DNA of 64,000 bases from CAYNLK01 sp964398055. GTDB lineage: Bacteria; Chloroflexota; Anaerolineae; 4572-78; J111. Every line of letters starts with the position of its first letter. Position 1 is the stretch's first letter. Position numbers and translations under genes: made by a program. The notes below the pieces were generated by a model that saw only the letters and a program-made list of their open reading frames with translations, was not told the origin of the DNA and did no database searches. The stretch covers positions 124,001 through 188,000 of the forward strand of contig CAYNLK010000004.1 in the NCBI GenBank assembly GCA_964398055.1. Reading direction: 5' to 3'. Below, piece by piece: positions 1 to 7,694 of the stretch.

Positions 1-1100
1 CCTGTTGAGACGTCTAAACCAAAACTTCCCAGAGAACCGGTCCAACTATCGACAATTTTGATGATTTGTTCATCCAATTCACCGGTTGGTAACCTAAAAA
101 ATAAGGTCCCAAAACGCCTGCCTAGAAACTGGCCGCTGGAAATCTTGCGATTTAAGGCTAAATTGTTCAATTCAGAAAGGCTTTTTGAGGAAGAGATGTT
201 TACAACCACCGATTTAGGAGGGGACTGTGTTTGCGGTGAGGATGTTGACCGTCGCTGAAATGTGAAAATTATGTTTTCTTGCAACACAGCATCATCTTTA
301 AACGTGTCTTGTCGGGACTCGAATTGATGGACGGACAAGGGTGTTGTTTGGGCAATCAAATCCTGTCTAAGTGAAGAAAAATATCTACCTGAGCAGAAAC
401 TTCTGGGCACAATGAAACAAGCCCGACCGCCCTCAGTAAGTTTTTTTTGCGCCAGAGCCAAAAATAAGGCATAGATATTTGTGTGACCTTTCACTACGCC
501 TGCGGCTGCCTTTACCCGTGGATCATTACTGTTAAGTTTAAAATAGGGGGGATTGGCAATGATTTGGTTATAGCCAATATCTTTATCGGCCTGGTTTGAT
601 CCCTCAAGCATAAACAACCGTGGCTGGACAACAGTAGTCAGACTGGTCAAGATGAAATCTGTTTTATAAACTCGGGTATGAATAATAATACCCTTGGTAG
701 CAGCATAGTTGACTGCTAAATCTAATACCTTGCCTGCTATTTGAGCGAGTTCACTATCGATCTCATAGCCGTCGAGCCAGATTTCTAGCGGTTGATCTTC
801 AGCAATCAGTCGATCAATAATAGCGCATGTCAAAACTCCTGAACCAATGGCCGGATCCAAAATTCTATCCCCTGTTTTTATAGGCCCAAGTTGTTGAGCC
901 ATAAAACGGGCCACTTCAGGTGGGGTCAAAAATTGACCGTTTTGTTTGCGCTGTTTTTCAGAGCGACTGGCCAGGATCTGTTGGCCAACATTAAAGCTGT
1001 AGGTCGCAAGACCCAAAGAAATATCATCCACGTTAGATTGTATAAAATCCCTACTTTTGTTAAACTGTGGCTGAGTAAAGTTTGTTAATTTGATTCCCAT
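1..1100 (-). CDS. Type II-like N6-adenine DNA methyltransferase, 3' end cut by the window edge
   Basis: The minus strand is open from an ATG at 1100 to base 1 with no stop, giving the first 366 residues of a class I SAM-dependent DNA methyltransferase. What is seen: a GQFLTPPEVARFM stretch at residues 55-67, the SAM-binding motif I DPAIGSG at 82-88, and the catalytic motif IV NPPY at 183-186, which marks adenine-N6 methylation. Spacing of motif I before NPPY fits the gamma-type (TaqI/Eco57I-like) group. The target-recognition part begins about residue 250 and runs out of the window. The start sits 36 bases from the divergent next gene. Such genes usually belong to restriction-modification systems, so the cognate nuclease, either fused or adjacent, would lie to the left. 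It is also possible that this is a solitary methylase. The family call is strong; the specificity is unknown. Confidence 0.85.
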   Translation of the reverse strand, partial: MGIKLTNFTQPQFNKSRDFIQSNVDDISLGLATYSFNVGQQILASRSEKQRKQNGQFLTPPEVARFMAQQLGPIKTGDRILDPAIGSGVLTCAIIDRLIAEDQPLEIWLDGYEIDSELAQIAGKVLDLAVNYAATKGIIIHTRVYKTDFILTSLTTVVQPRLFMLEGSNQADKDIGYNQIIANPPYFKLNSNDPRVKAAAGVVKGHTNIYALFLALAQKKLTEGGRACFIVPRSFCSGRYFSSLRQDLIAQTTPLSVHQFESRQDTFKDDAVLQENIIFTFQRRSTSSPQTQSPPKSVVVNISSSKSLSELNNLALNRKISSGQFLGRRFGTLFFRLPTGELDEQIIKIVDSWTGSLGSFGLDVST

Positions 1101-1136
1101 AAGTCCAGTATACTACCTGCAAGGCAATTTGCAAAC

Positions 1137-4100
1137 GTGACTTTACGCGCCCGCTGGGGCTTTATTTTTCTGCTGATTTTTATAGCGGCCCTGCTCACCG
1201 GCGGCTACCTGGCCTGGCAACTGCGCCGCGCCGCGCCGCCTGCCTTGCAGATACCGGCCAACTTTCTGGCCGCCGACAAGGGCTACGGCGTCACTGTCGA
1301 CCTGACCCAGTATGACGACCGGCAATTGGCCGAGACGCTGACGATGCTGGCCGACGCCGGCCTGATCTGGCTGCGCCTGCCGCTGGACTGGGCTGAGCTT
1401 GAACCAACTCCTGGCCAATTCGACTGGGCGCGGTTGGATCGGCTGCTCGAACAAATTGGCCAGACTCCGGCCAATTTCCGACTCATCGCCGTGCTCCAAA
1501 CCACGCCCGCCTGGGCCAGGCCGGGCGGAACTCCCCCCACCACCCCGCCGGTCGAGGTGAGTGACCTGGGTCATTTTGCCCGCGCCCTGGCCCAACGGTA
1601 CGGCCGGCAGCTTGACTACTATCAAATCTGGCACGAGCCTAATCTCAGCGCCAATTGGGGTAATGCCTTTGTTGACCCCGGCGCGTACGCCGACCTGCTA
1701 CGCGAAGCGGTGCTCAATATCCGCGACGTCGATCCCCAGGCTTACATTCTGACTGCCGCCCTGGCCCCCACCCTGGAAGAAGGGCCGCTCAACCTCAATG
1801 AGATGGTCTACCTGGAGCAACTCTACCAGGCCCAAGCCGGCCGCTGGTTTGATATTGTGGCCGGGCAGCCGTATGGCTTTGACTCCAAGCCGACTGACCC
1901 GGCCGAGGCCGGCGCGCTGAACTTTCGGCGGTTGGAGCTATTGCGGCAAGTGATGCTCAATCACGCCGACGCCGACACGCCTGTCTGGGCCACTGCCGCC
2001 GGCTGGAATGCCCTCCCAGCCGACTGGGCCGGCCAACTCGCCCCCTGGCACAGCGACAGCCCGGCAGTGCAGGCCCGGCGCACCGCCGCGGCCGTGGAGT
2101 TGGCCCGCCGCGACTGGCCCTGGCTGGGACCATTGCTGGCCGTCCGTTGGGATGCGACCGGCCTGGCCGCTGACGATCCCGCCCGCGGTTTTGCCCTGCT
2201 CGAAAATCCGCCGCTGCTGGCCGCTTTCAGTACGGCGGCCACCGCCGCGCCGGTTGCCGCACCGGGGCGCTATCCGGCCGGCCACCCCAGCGGCCAATAT
2301 AGTCCTGGCTGGCGTTTGGCCCTGACCTCGGCCGATATCCCCCGCCAGGAGCCGCGCACGTTGACCATTTTATTCGAGGGAGCCAGGCTGGATTTGGCCG
2401 TCAACCGCGGCCCGTTTCGGGGTTACCTGTGGGTGACTATCGACGGCCAACCGGCCAACGCTCTACCTCGGGACGGTGAGGGGCGCAGCTACGTGGTTTT
2501 GTACGACCCGCTGCGGCAGCCTGACACCGTGACTCTGGCGCAACACCTGCCGCCCGGTCGCCACACCGCCGTGATTGAAGCCGAGGGTGGCTGGGGCCAA
2601 TGGGCCATCGAGGGTTGGACCGTTGCCAACCAGGCTGACACCCGACTGGCGCAGACGGGGCTGGTCGTCGCCGGGGCGGTGGCGGTATTGAGCGGCCTGG
2701 TTTTGCTGTGGTCGCTCCGCAGCGCCCCAACCGGCGTCGCTAAATTTTTGTGGGCCTGGGCAGAAATTCTGGTCGCCCTGTTGGCGATGCTGGGCGAGGC
2801 GGGGCAAGTGATTGTAGTTTTTGGCCTGGCCGTCATTATTTACCTGAGTCCGGGTTCCGTGGGGTTGCTGTTGTTGCCGCTGCTGGCATTGACCATTTTG
2901 CTGCGGCCCGATTTGGGCATGGCTGTGATCGCCTTCAGCCTCTCCTTTTTTCAGGCGCCGGTGCAATTCCCGGTGGGCAGTTTCTCGCCGGTTGAGCTAA
3001 CCCTGGCCCTGACTGTGACCGGCTTTATCTTTCGCCGCCTCCTGACCTGGGGTCGAGCCACCTTTGCCTCTAACGATACCAATATCGAGCTTTCATTCGC
3101 TATTCGCTATTCGCCATTCACGATTCACAGTTTACATTCTGCCGACTTGGCCGCCCTGGCTCTTGTCGCCCTGGCTTTCCTGGCCACGCTGGCCGCGGCC
3201 AACTTTGGGGTGAGTATGCGGGAGTGGCGGGTGGTGGTCTGTGAGTCGGTGATCTTTTATTTTTTGGTCCGCCTGGGTCTCGATTTCGCCCGGCCGGAAT
3301 CAAAGCCGGCGGCCAATTGGCGCTGGGCCTGGCGATTGGTGGATGCCTTTGTGGCCGGCGCGGTTCTCCAGGCGTTCATTGCCCTGTACCTCTACACCTG
3401 CACCGACCAGGCCATCACCGCCGAGGGGGTTCGCCGGGCGCTGGGGCTGGCCTATGGCTCACCCAACAACCTGGCCCTCTTTCTGGATCGCGCCTGGCCG
3501 ATTCTACTGGCGATCGCGTTGCTGCCGGGGATGAGTTCCAAATACCGCCGCTGGCTGTACGGGGCCGGGTTGGTCATCGTCACTTGGGCTATCTATCTGA
3601 CCTTTTCCAAAGGTGCGCTGCTGCTGGGGTTGCCGGTTGGGGTGGTGGTGATGATTCTGTTCTACCTGCGGGCCAACCGCATCTCGAACTGGCAGTGGGT
3701 GCTGGCCGCGACGGCGGCTGGAGTGGTCATCGTGGTCCTGGCCCTGATCCCGCTCAGCCAGACTGCTCGCTTCCGCAGCACCTTCGACTTCAATCAGGGC
3801 AGCACCGGCTTTTTCCGGCTCAAGCTGTGGCAGGCTTCCCTGGCCATGCTGCAAGACCACTGGCTGTTGGGCGTCGGGCTAGACAACTTTTTGTACCAAT
3901 ACCGCACTCGCTATATCTTACCGGAAGCCTGGCAGGAGCCGAATTTGAGCCATCCCCACAACCTGATCCTGGACTTTGGCCTCCGGTTGGGACTGGGCGG
4001 TATTGCTATCTTAGTGTGGCTGCAAATCGCTTTTTGGCGGACGGCCTGGCGGCTGTACCGGACCCGGCCCGAACCACTTGTGTTGGGGCTGCTGGGTAGT

Positions 4101-4256
4101 ATGGCGGTCTTTGTGAGCCACGGGCTGGTAGACAACTCCTACTTTTTGGTCGACCTGGCCTTTGCCTTCTTTTTAACGGTGGGGTTGGTGCAGTGGCTGG
4201 CGGAACAAACAGTGAACCAGCCGTCTGAGCGAAGCTCAACCCAAGCCCCGGTCTAA
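1137..4256 (+). CDS. Glycosidase-like domain fused to O-antigen ligase (Wzy_C-type) membrane protein
   Basis: A 1039-residue protein starting at GTG. Residues 8-25 form an N-terminal membrane anchor. Residues 60-370 resemble a TIM-barrel glycosidase of the GH5/GH39 sort: an IWHEPN motif carries the presumed acid/base Glu167, but where a nucleophile Glu is expected (TEFGW in active enzymes) the chain reads ATAAGW around Ala287. Residues 385-510 look like a beta-sandwich. From about 515 there are many membrane segments ending in an O-antigen ligase-like region with FSKGALL near 820 and SHPHNLILDF near 940. The likely role is polymerising or ligating a cell-surface polysaccharide, with the outer domain binding glycan; that is inference. 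An AT-rich stretch at 3080-3140 encodes FAIRYSPFTIHS and matches the intergenic filler words of this genome. The stop overlaps the convergent small gene. Confidence 0.75.
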   Translation: MTLRARWGFIFLLIFIAALLTGGYLAWQLRRAAPPALQIPANFLAADKGYGVTVDLTQYDDRQLAETLTMLADAGLIWLRLPLDWAELEPTPGQFDWARLDRLLEQIGQTPANFRLIAVLQTTPAWARPGGTPPTTPPVEVSDLGHFARALAQRYGRQLDYYQIWHEPNLSANWGNAFVDPGAYADLLREAVLNIRDVDPQAYILTAALAPTLEEGPLNLNEMVYLEQLYQAQAGRWFDIVAGQPYGFDSKPTDPAEAGALNFRRLELLRQVMLNHADADTPVWATAAGWNALPADWAGQLAPWHSDSPAVQARRTAAAVELARRDWPWLGPLLAVRWDATGLAADDPARGFALLENPPLLAAFSTAATAAPVAAPGRYPAGHPSGQYSPGWRLALTSADIPRQEPRTLTILFEGARLDLAVNRGPFRGYLWVTIDGQPANALPRDGEGRSYVVLYDPLRQPDTVTLAQHLPPGRHTAVIEAEGGWGQWAIEGWTVANQADTRLAQTGLVVAGAVAVLSGLVLLWSLRSAPTGVAKFLWAWAEILVALLAMLGEAGQVIVVFGLAVIIYLSPGSVGLLLLPLLALTILLRPDLGMAVIAFSLSFFQAPVQFPVGSFSPVELTLALTVTGFIFRRLLTWGRATFASNDTNIELSFAIRYSPFTIHSLHSADLAALALVALAFLATLAAANFGVSMREWRVVVCESVIFYFLVRLGLDFARPESKPAANWRWAWRLVDAFVAGAVLQAFIALYLYTCTDQAITAEGVRRALGLAYGSPNNLALFLDRAWPILLAIALLPGMSSKYRRWLYGAGLVIVTWAIYLTFSKGALLLGLPVGVVVMILFYLRANRISNWQWVLAATAAGVVIVVLALIPLSQTARFRSTFDFNQGSTGFFRLKLWQASLAMLQDHWLLGVGLDNFLYQYRTRYILPEAWQEPNLSHPHNLILDFGLRLGLGGIAILVWLQIAFWRTAWRLYRTRPEPLVLGLLGSMAVFVSHGLVDNSYFLVDLAFAFFLTVGLVQWLAEQTVNQPSERSSTQAPV

Positions 4257-4402
4257 CCCAACTTGCGTTGATTTATTTCCACTCTGGCCAGTTGTTCTAC
4301 CAACGCCGCCAGCCATAATAAAATCTGACCAATGGCCTGCTCCACGGTCAGTTCTTCCCGTTCCCATTTCCTGACAAGTTCGGTGACCGGATATTTTTTC
4401 AT
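4253..4402 (-). CDS. Small hypothetical protein, 49 residues
   Basis: A short ORF of 49 residues starting at ATG 4402 behind a strong AGGAGG ribosome-binding site eight bases upstream. The product is amphipathic (MKKYPVTELVRKWE at the start, then a leucine-rich helix QILLWLAALVEQLARVEI), compatible with a small helical protein or oligomerisation peptide. Its TAG stop overlaps the TAA stop of the convergent O-antigen ligase gene by three bases. It lies on the same strand downstream of an HTH gene, 121 bases away, so both could be one transcript. I do not recognise the family. Support rests on the ribosome-binding site and start-to-stop coherence; expression is untested. Confidence 0.5.
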   Translation of the reverse strand: MKKYPVTELVRKWEREELTVEQAIGQILLWLAALVEQLARVEINQRKLG

Positions 4403-4523
4403 GGTGAACCTCCTGGATTTGTGGATTATCCGAAATCGTGTATATTTATATAAAAATTAAGCGAGAATGAAAAGCTCGCTCAATTGCAATTATAGTAACA
4501 CGGAAACGGGTAATTGTCAAGAG

Positions 4524-5018
4524 TCAGGTTGCTTTTTCCGAGTCAACCTCATAAGGGAAGCCAACCTCTCTGGCAATCAGTTCCAGCAGCCGGCCCATCG
4601 AGCGGCGGGCGATGTGCTGGCCGGTTTCCCAATCACTGATGGTTTGCTGGCGCACGGCCATGCGGTCGGCCAGCTCTTGCTGGGACCAACCGGCAAATTC
4701 CCGCAAAGCTTTCACCTGGACACCGCTCCAGCTTTGGGGTTTGCGCACCGGGGTGAGCCGGTAACTAATTCGCTCAGGCCGAAAGGTCACTGTTTTGTTT
4801 TCAAAATCAACATCGTCGACCAGCCAGCCGGCCTCCTGCCAGGTGCGGCCGTGGGAGGTGCTGCTGTTAGCCCACCAGGCCCGGCTGGTTTTGGCGCTGG
4901 TCGGGAGGGATTTACCCAGAATTTCTTCGACTTCCTCAAAACTCAGCTCCAGCAGCCCTTCGTCCGGTTGTTCACGGAGGTATGCATACAGTGGAAAATA
5001 TTTGCTTGTGGGGGACAT
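4524..5018 (-). CDS. HTH (XRE-type) regulator with N-terminal DUF7662-like domain
   Basis: A protein of 164 residues with two parts. Residues 5-75 carry a YFPLYAYLREQ...SRAWWAN...SHGRTWQEAGW pattern, which I associate with DUF7662, a domain of unknown function often found next to restriction or DNA-binding domains. Residues 100-155 form a helix-turn-helix of the XRE/Cro type: LREFAGWSQQELADRMAVRQQTISDWETGQ is the helix pair with the recognition helix at RQQTISDWE. It probably binds DNA as a small repressor, perhaps autoregulatory. Its only same-strand neighbour is the 49-residue gene downstream; the subtilisin pair is divergent at about 240 bases. The exact target is unknown. Confidence 0.7.
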   Translation of the reverse strand: MSPTSKYFPLYAYLREQPDEGLLELSFEEVEEILGKSLPTSAKTSRAWWANSSTSHGRTWQEAGWLVDDVDFENKTVTFRPERISYRLTPVRKPQSWSGVQVKALREFAGWSQQELADRMAVRQQTISDWETGQHIARRSMGRLLELIAREVGFPYEVDSEKAT

Positions 5019-5181
5019 TCGTCTCCTGCTGATTTGGTTTAACCGGAACTATGGCCCGGCAACAGGGTCAAGATCAACCTGATGGTATGATTCTACCCCA
5101 CAATGGTCATAAGTACAAGCAGGCCAGGTTAGCTGTCCGCCAAAGTTCTCCTTAAATCTCTCCCGGATTGTTAAATAGGGC

Positions 5182-5210
5182 TTGACTTCGCCGCAAAGTT
5201 AACCTACACT
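5182..5210 (+). promoter_or_regulatory. Sigma-70-type promoter for the protease pair
   Basis: TTGACT at 5182-5187, a 17-base spacer and TACACT at 5205-5210, placed 48 bases before the first ATG of the small prodomain-like gene. The spacing is ideal and only one base in the -35 and two in the -10 deviate from consensus. Confidence 0.6.
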
Positions 5211-5258
5211 CTTAATATCAATGATTGGTTCTTAGTCAAATTTTCTGAGGAGGTAGCG

Positions 5259-5513
5259 ATGGTGAAAATCAGTCCCGAACTGGCGCAGCAGCTTAGAGCC
5301 AACCCTGCTGACCACGTGGATTTGATTGTGCGTACCCAGGGGGACGTTACATCTCATTTGGACTGGCTGAATAACGCCGGCCTCCAGGTAAAGCAGCAGT
5401 TCCGGCTGGTGCCGGGGGTGGCGGTGCGCGGTTCCGGCCAGGCGGCGTTGCAGTTGCTCGACCAGGCCTGGGTGCTCTCGGTTGAGCCGGATGCGCCGGT
5501 CAGCACGATGTAG
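5259..5513 (+). CDS. Small prodomain-like protein upstream of subtilisin
   Basis: An 84-residue protein preceded by a GAGGAGGTAGCG ribosome-binding site. The chain (VDLIVRTQGDVTSHLDWLNNAGLQVKQQFRLVPGVAVRGSGQAALQLLDQAWVLSVEPD) has the beta-alpha-beta layout and the terminal V-x-x-VEPD pattern of inhibitor-I9/subtilisin propeptides, which fold peptidases and inhibit them in trans. It has no signal peptide. The following gene is a subtilisin that already carries its own prodomain-like segment, so this is a second, detached copy. It may act as an intracellular inhibitor or folding chaperone of the peptidase; that is inference from similarity and position. A 160-base spacer with short repeat words separates the two genes. 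Confidence 0.6.
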   Translation: MVKISPELAQQLRANPADHVDLIVRTQGDVTSHLDWLNNAGLQVKQQFRLVPGVAVRGSGQAALQLLDQAWVLSVEPDAPVSTM

Positions 5514-5673
5514 GGGGGTGCACAGGTTGCAGGCGTCAGGTAGCAGGTTACAGGTTGCATTGCGTGTTCAGGGTTATGGAGTGTAACGGACACGGAACAC
5601 GCAACAACGGGATATGCAACACGCAACGCTTTCGTATTCTACTAACTTTCATTAATCCAGGAGGGAGGTTACG

Positions 5674-6936
5674 ATGGCTGTTTCTAAAGTCTCGGCTCAG
5701 TTGCAAACGCAAATGAATACGCTGGCAAACCAGGAGCCAATTCCAATTATTGTGCGGCATAAAAAGGGGGTTTTCAGCGCCCAGGCGGTGCTGCCCAGCG
5801 CCCCACCCATCGACCACAGGTATAACCTGTTTCCGGGGCAGGCCCTCAAAGCGACTTCGGCCGATATCGAAATTCTGAGTCAACAAGAGGATGTCGAGCA
5901 GATTTGGCCGGACTTGCCGGTGCATACCTGTCTGGACGTGTCGGCGCCCAAGATCGAGGCGCCCAAAGTTTGGACGGCCGGCTTCAAGGGTGAAGGCATC
6001 AAAATTGCCATTGTCGATACCGGCATCGACGACACCCACCCCGATTTTGCCGGGCGGATTGTGGCCAGCAAGAGTTTTGTTGGGGCCAGCGCTCGCGACG
6101 ACAACGGCCACGGCAGCCACGTAGCCGGGATTGCCGCCGGGAGCGGGGCTAAATCCAACGGTAAATATGTGGGCGTGGCCCCGGCCGCCAGCCTGTATGT
6201 GGCCAAGGTCCTGCGGGCCGACGGCGGGGGACTGATGAGCGGGGTGATGGCCGGGATTGAGTGGGCGGTGCTGGAGCAGAAAGTGCAGGTGATCAACCTG
6301 TCGCTGGGCGGCTCCGGACCTTGTGACGGTACTGACGCCCTGTCGACGTTATGTGATGAAGCCGTGCAGCAGGCCGGTATTGTGCTCTGTGTGGCTGCCG
6401 GCAATAGCGGCCCAGGTGCCCGCACGGTTGGATCGCCGGGCTGCGCCCGCTATGTGATTACCGTGGGCGCGGTGGATGACAACGACCGCATGGCCTCCTT
6501 CTCCTCGCGGGGACCCACCAGCGACGGGCGGGTGAAACCGGACCTGGTTTATCCGGGGGTGAGTATTGTCGCTCCGCAGGCCGCCGGCACGAGCATGGGC
6601 ACGGTAGTTCAGGAAGGGTATGTTTCCGCCAGCGGGACCAGTATGGCCACGCCTCACGCGACCGGGGTGGCCGCGCTGATGCTCCAGGCCAACCCGGAAT
6701 TAAGCGCGGCCCAGGTAAAAACGTTGATGGTGGCCGCGGCCATCAATATTGGGGCCTTGCCCAACGAGCAGGGATCCGGTCGAGGCGATGCTTACCGGGC
6801 CTATCTGCAAGCGGTAGAAGGGGAGATTCCCGAACCCGAACCACCACCCCCGACTCCGACCCCAACGCCGACGCCGCCTCCGTCGGAGCCGGAGGGCTGC
6901 CTGGCCAGCGTTACGTCGCTGTTCAGAAAGAAGTAG
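5674..6936 (+). CDS. Subtilisin-like serine peptidase (S8), no signal peptide
   Basis: A 420-residue serine endopeptidase with the full subtilisin triad: Asp115 in IVDTGID, His146 in NGHGSHVAG, Ser323 in GTSMATPH, and oxyanion Asn244 in AAGNSGPG. Residues 1-95 resemble an I9-type prodomain ending VEQIWPDLPV. There is no signal peptide or membrane segment, so it is probably cytoplasmic, like the intracellular or aerolysin-type subtilases, or exported by another route. After the domain (about residue 385) comes a Pro-Thr-rich linker PEPEPPPPTPTPTPTPPP and a short tail with one cysteine. A GGAGGGAGG ribosome-binding site precedes the ATG. It follows the small prodomain-like gene on the same strand, and a strong terminator lies about 85 bases downstream. 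Confidence 0.9.
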   Translation: MAVSKVSAQLQTQMNTLANQEPIPIIVRHKKGVFSAQAVLPSAPPIDHRYNLFPGQALKATSADIEILSQQEDVEQIWPDLPVHTCLDVSAPKIEAPKVWTAGFKGEGIKIAIVDTGIDDTHPDFAGRIVASKSFVGASARDDNGHGSHVAGIAAGSGAKSNGKYVGVAPAASLYVAKVLRADGGGLMSGVMAGIEWAVLEQKVQVINLSLGGSGPCDGTDALSTLCDEAVQQAGIVLCVAAGNSGPGARTVGSPGCARYVITVGAVDDNDRMASFSSRGPTSDGRVKPDLVYPGVSIVAPQAAGTSMGTVVQEGYVSASGTSMATPHATGVAALMLQANPELSAAQVKTLMVAAAINIGALPNEQGSGRGDAYRAYLQAVEGEIPEPEPPPPTPTPTPTPPPSEPEGCLASVTSLFRKK

Positions 6937-7021
6937 GATAGTTGGCTGGATGGTTGGTTGGATAGAATGGTTTAGGTGAGTTGGACTTTGAAGTTGACGG
7001 TTTGAACGACGAATCAAAATG

Positions 7022-7058
7022 AAACAGGCTTCCCCTCAATGGGGCAGCCTGTTTTTTT
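7022..7058. terminator. Rho-independent terminator between convergent genes
   Basis: AAACAGGCT at 7022-7030 pairs with AGCCTGTTT at 7046-7054, with inner CCCC/GGGG pairs, followed on the plus strand by a run of seven T. It ends the peptidase transcript and could also serve the minus-strand RyR operon. Confidence 0.75.
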
Positions 7059-7109
7059 GACCATTTGTCCCAGAAGAGACAGACACAGCAACAAGAATGG
7101 AAATGTCTT

Positions 7110-7142
7110 TCTGCGGTCTGCGGTCTGCGGTCGGCGGTCGAT
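7110..7142. repeat. Tandem GCGGTCT filler tract
   Basis: Four consecutive degenerate copies of a 7-8 base word (GCGGTCT / GCGGTCG) lie just beyond the stop of the RyR-domain gene. A related GCGGTCGGCGGTC tract recurs near 47,685-47,715. Non-coding. Confidence 0.6.
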
Positions 7143-7156
7143 TTTCAAAGGAACGT

Positions 7157-7663
7157 TTATTTGGCGAACTCTTGCCTGATTAATTTGATTACCTCCAGGG
7201 CCGATTGCGTATCCCACGATTTGGTATCTTCGTCCAGGGCTTCATACACCACCATATCAGGGCGGGTGTCGATAGTATCGCCTTTGGCCAATTGCGCCGC
7301 CAGAAAATGGCTGTGGACGTATTCGCCCAGTTGGTCCAGCAAAGCCGGGGCCTGGCCTTCGACCATGGCGGCTAAGAGAGCGTCCAATTCGGCCAGGCTT
7401 TTATCGGCCGCGTGAACTCGGAAAAAGTTGGCCACGGCGTAGGGCGTCAGGCTGCTCTGGCCTCTGGCTTCGGGTGGTAAATCGGCAAACGGTTTCATAT
7501 TTGGATTGGTCTTTTTATCATCATCTCTGGTTAGACCGTAATTCCAACCCTGACGAATTTTGGTTTGGCGCCAGGTTTCGTGGGCTTCGTCGGCCCAATC
7601 CATATAGTGACCGTTGTTGATGATCCTGGTTAGAAACTGATATGCTTCACGACTCAAGTTCAA
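7157..7663 (-). CDS. RyR-domain protein, third gene of TIR/SLATT operon
   Basis: A 168-residue soluble protein. Residues 20-72 carry the signature of the ryanodine-receptor (RyR) repeat: AHETWRQTKIRQGWNYG, then TRDDDKKTNPNMKPFADLPP. In eukaryotes this repeat sits in calcium-release channels; in bacteria it occurs as a small accessory domain in predicted nucleotide-dependent conflict systems, where it is suspected to sense a nucleotide or a phosphorylated ligand. Residues 75-168 are helical with no recognised motif. It follows the TIR gene by 31 bases on the same strand, so it is almost certainly cotranscribed and likely a sensor or regulator of the TIR/SLATT effector. That role is inference; the domain call is from the motif pattern alone. 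Confidence 0.72.
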   Translation of the reverse strand: MNLSREAYQFLTRIINNGHYMDWADEAHETWRQTKIRQGWNYGLTRDDDKKTNPNMKPFADLPPEARGQSSLTPYAVANFFRVHAADKSLAELDALLAAMVEGQAPALLDQLGEYVHSHFLAAQLAKGDTIDTRPDMVVYEALDEDTKSWDTQSALEVIKLIRQEFAK

Positions 7664-7694
7664 TTGTCTCCTTTCAACTTCAAATAGAATTGGC

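Noticed and set aside
5548..6120. Long antisense ORF over the subtilisin gene
   Set aside because: The frame is an antisense shadow of a well-supported gene, with no ribosome-binding site or recognisable domain.
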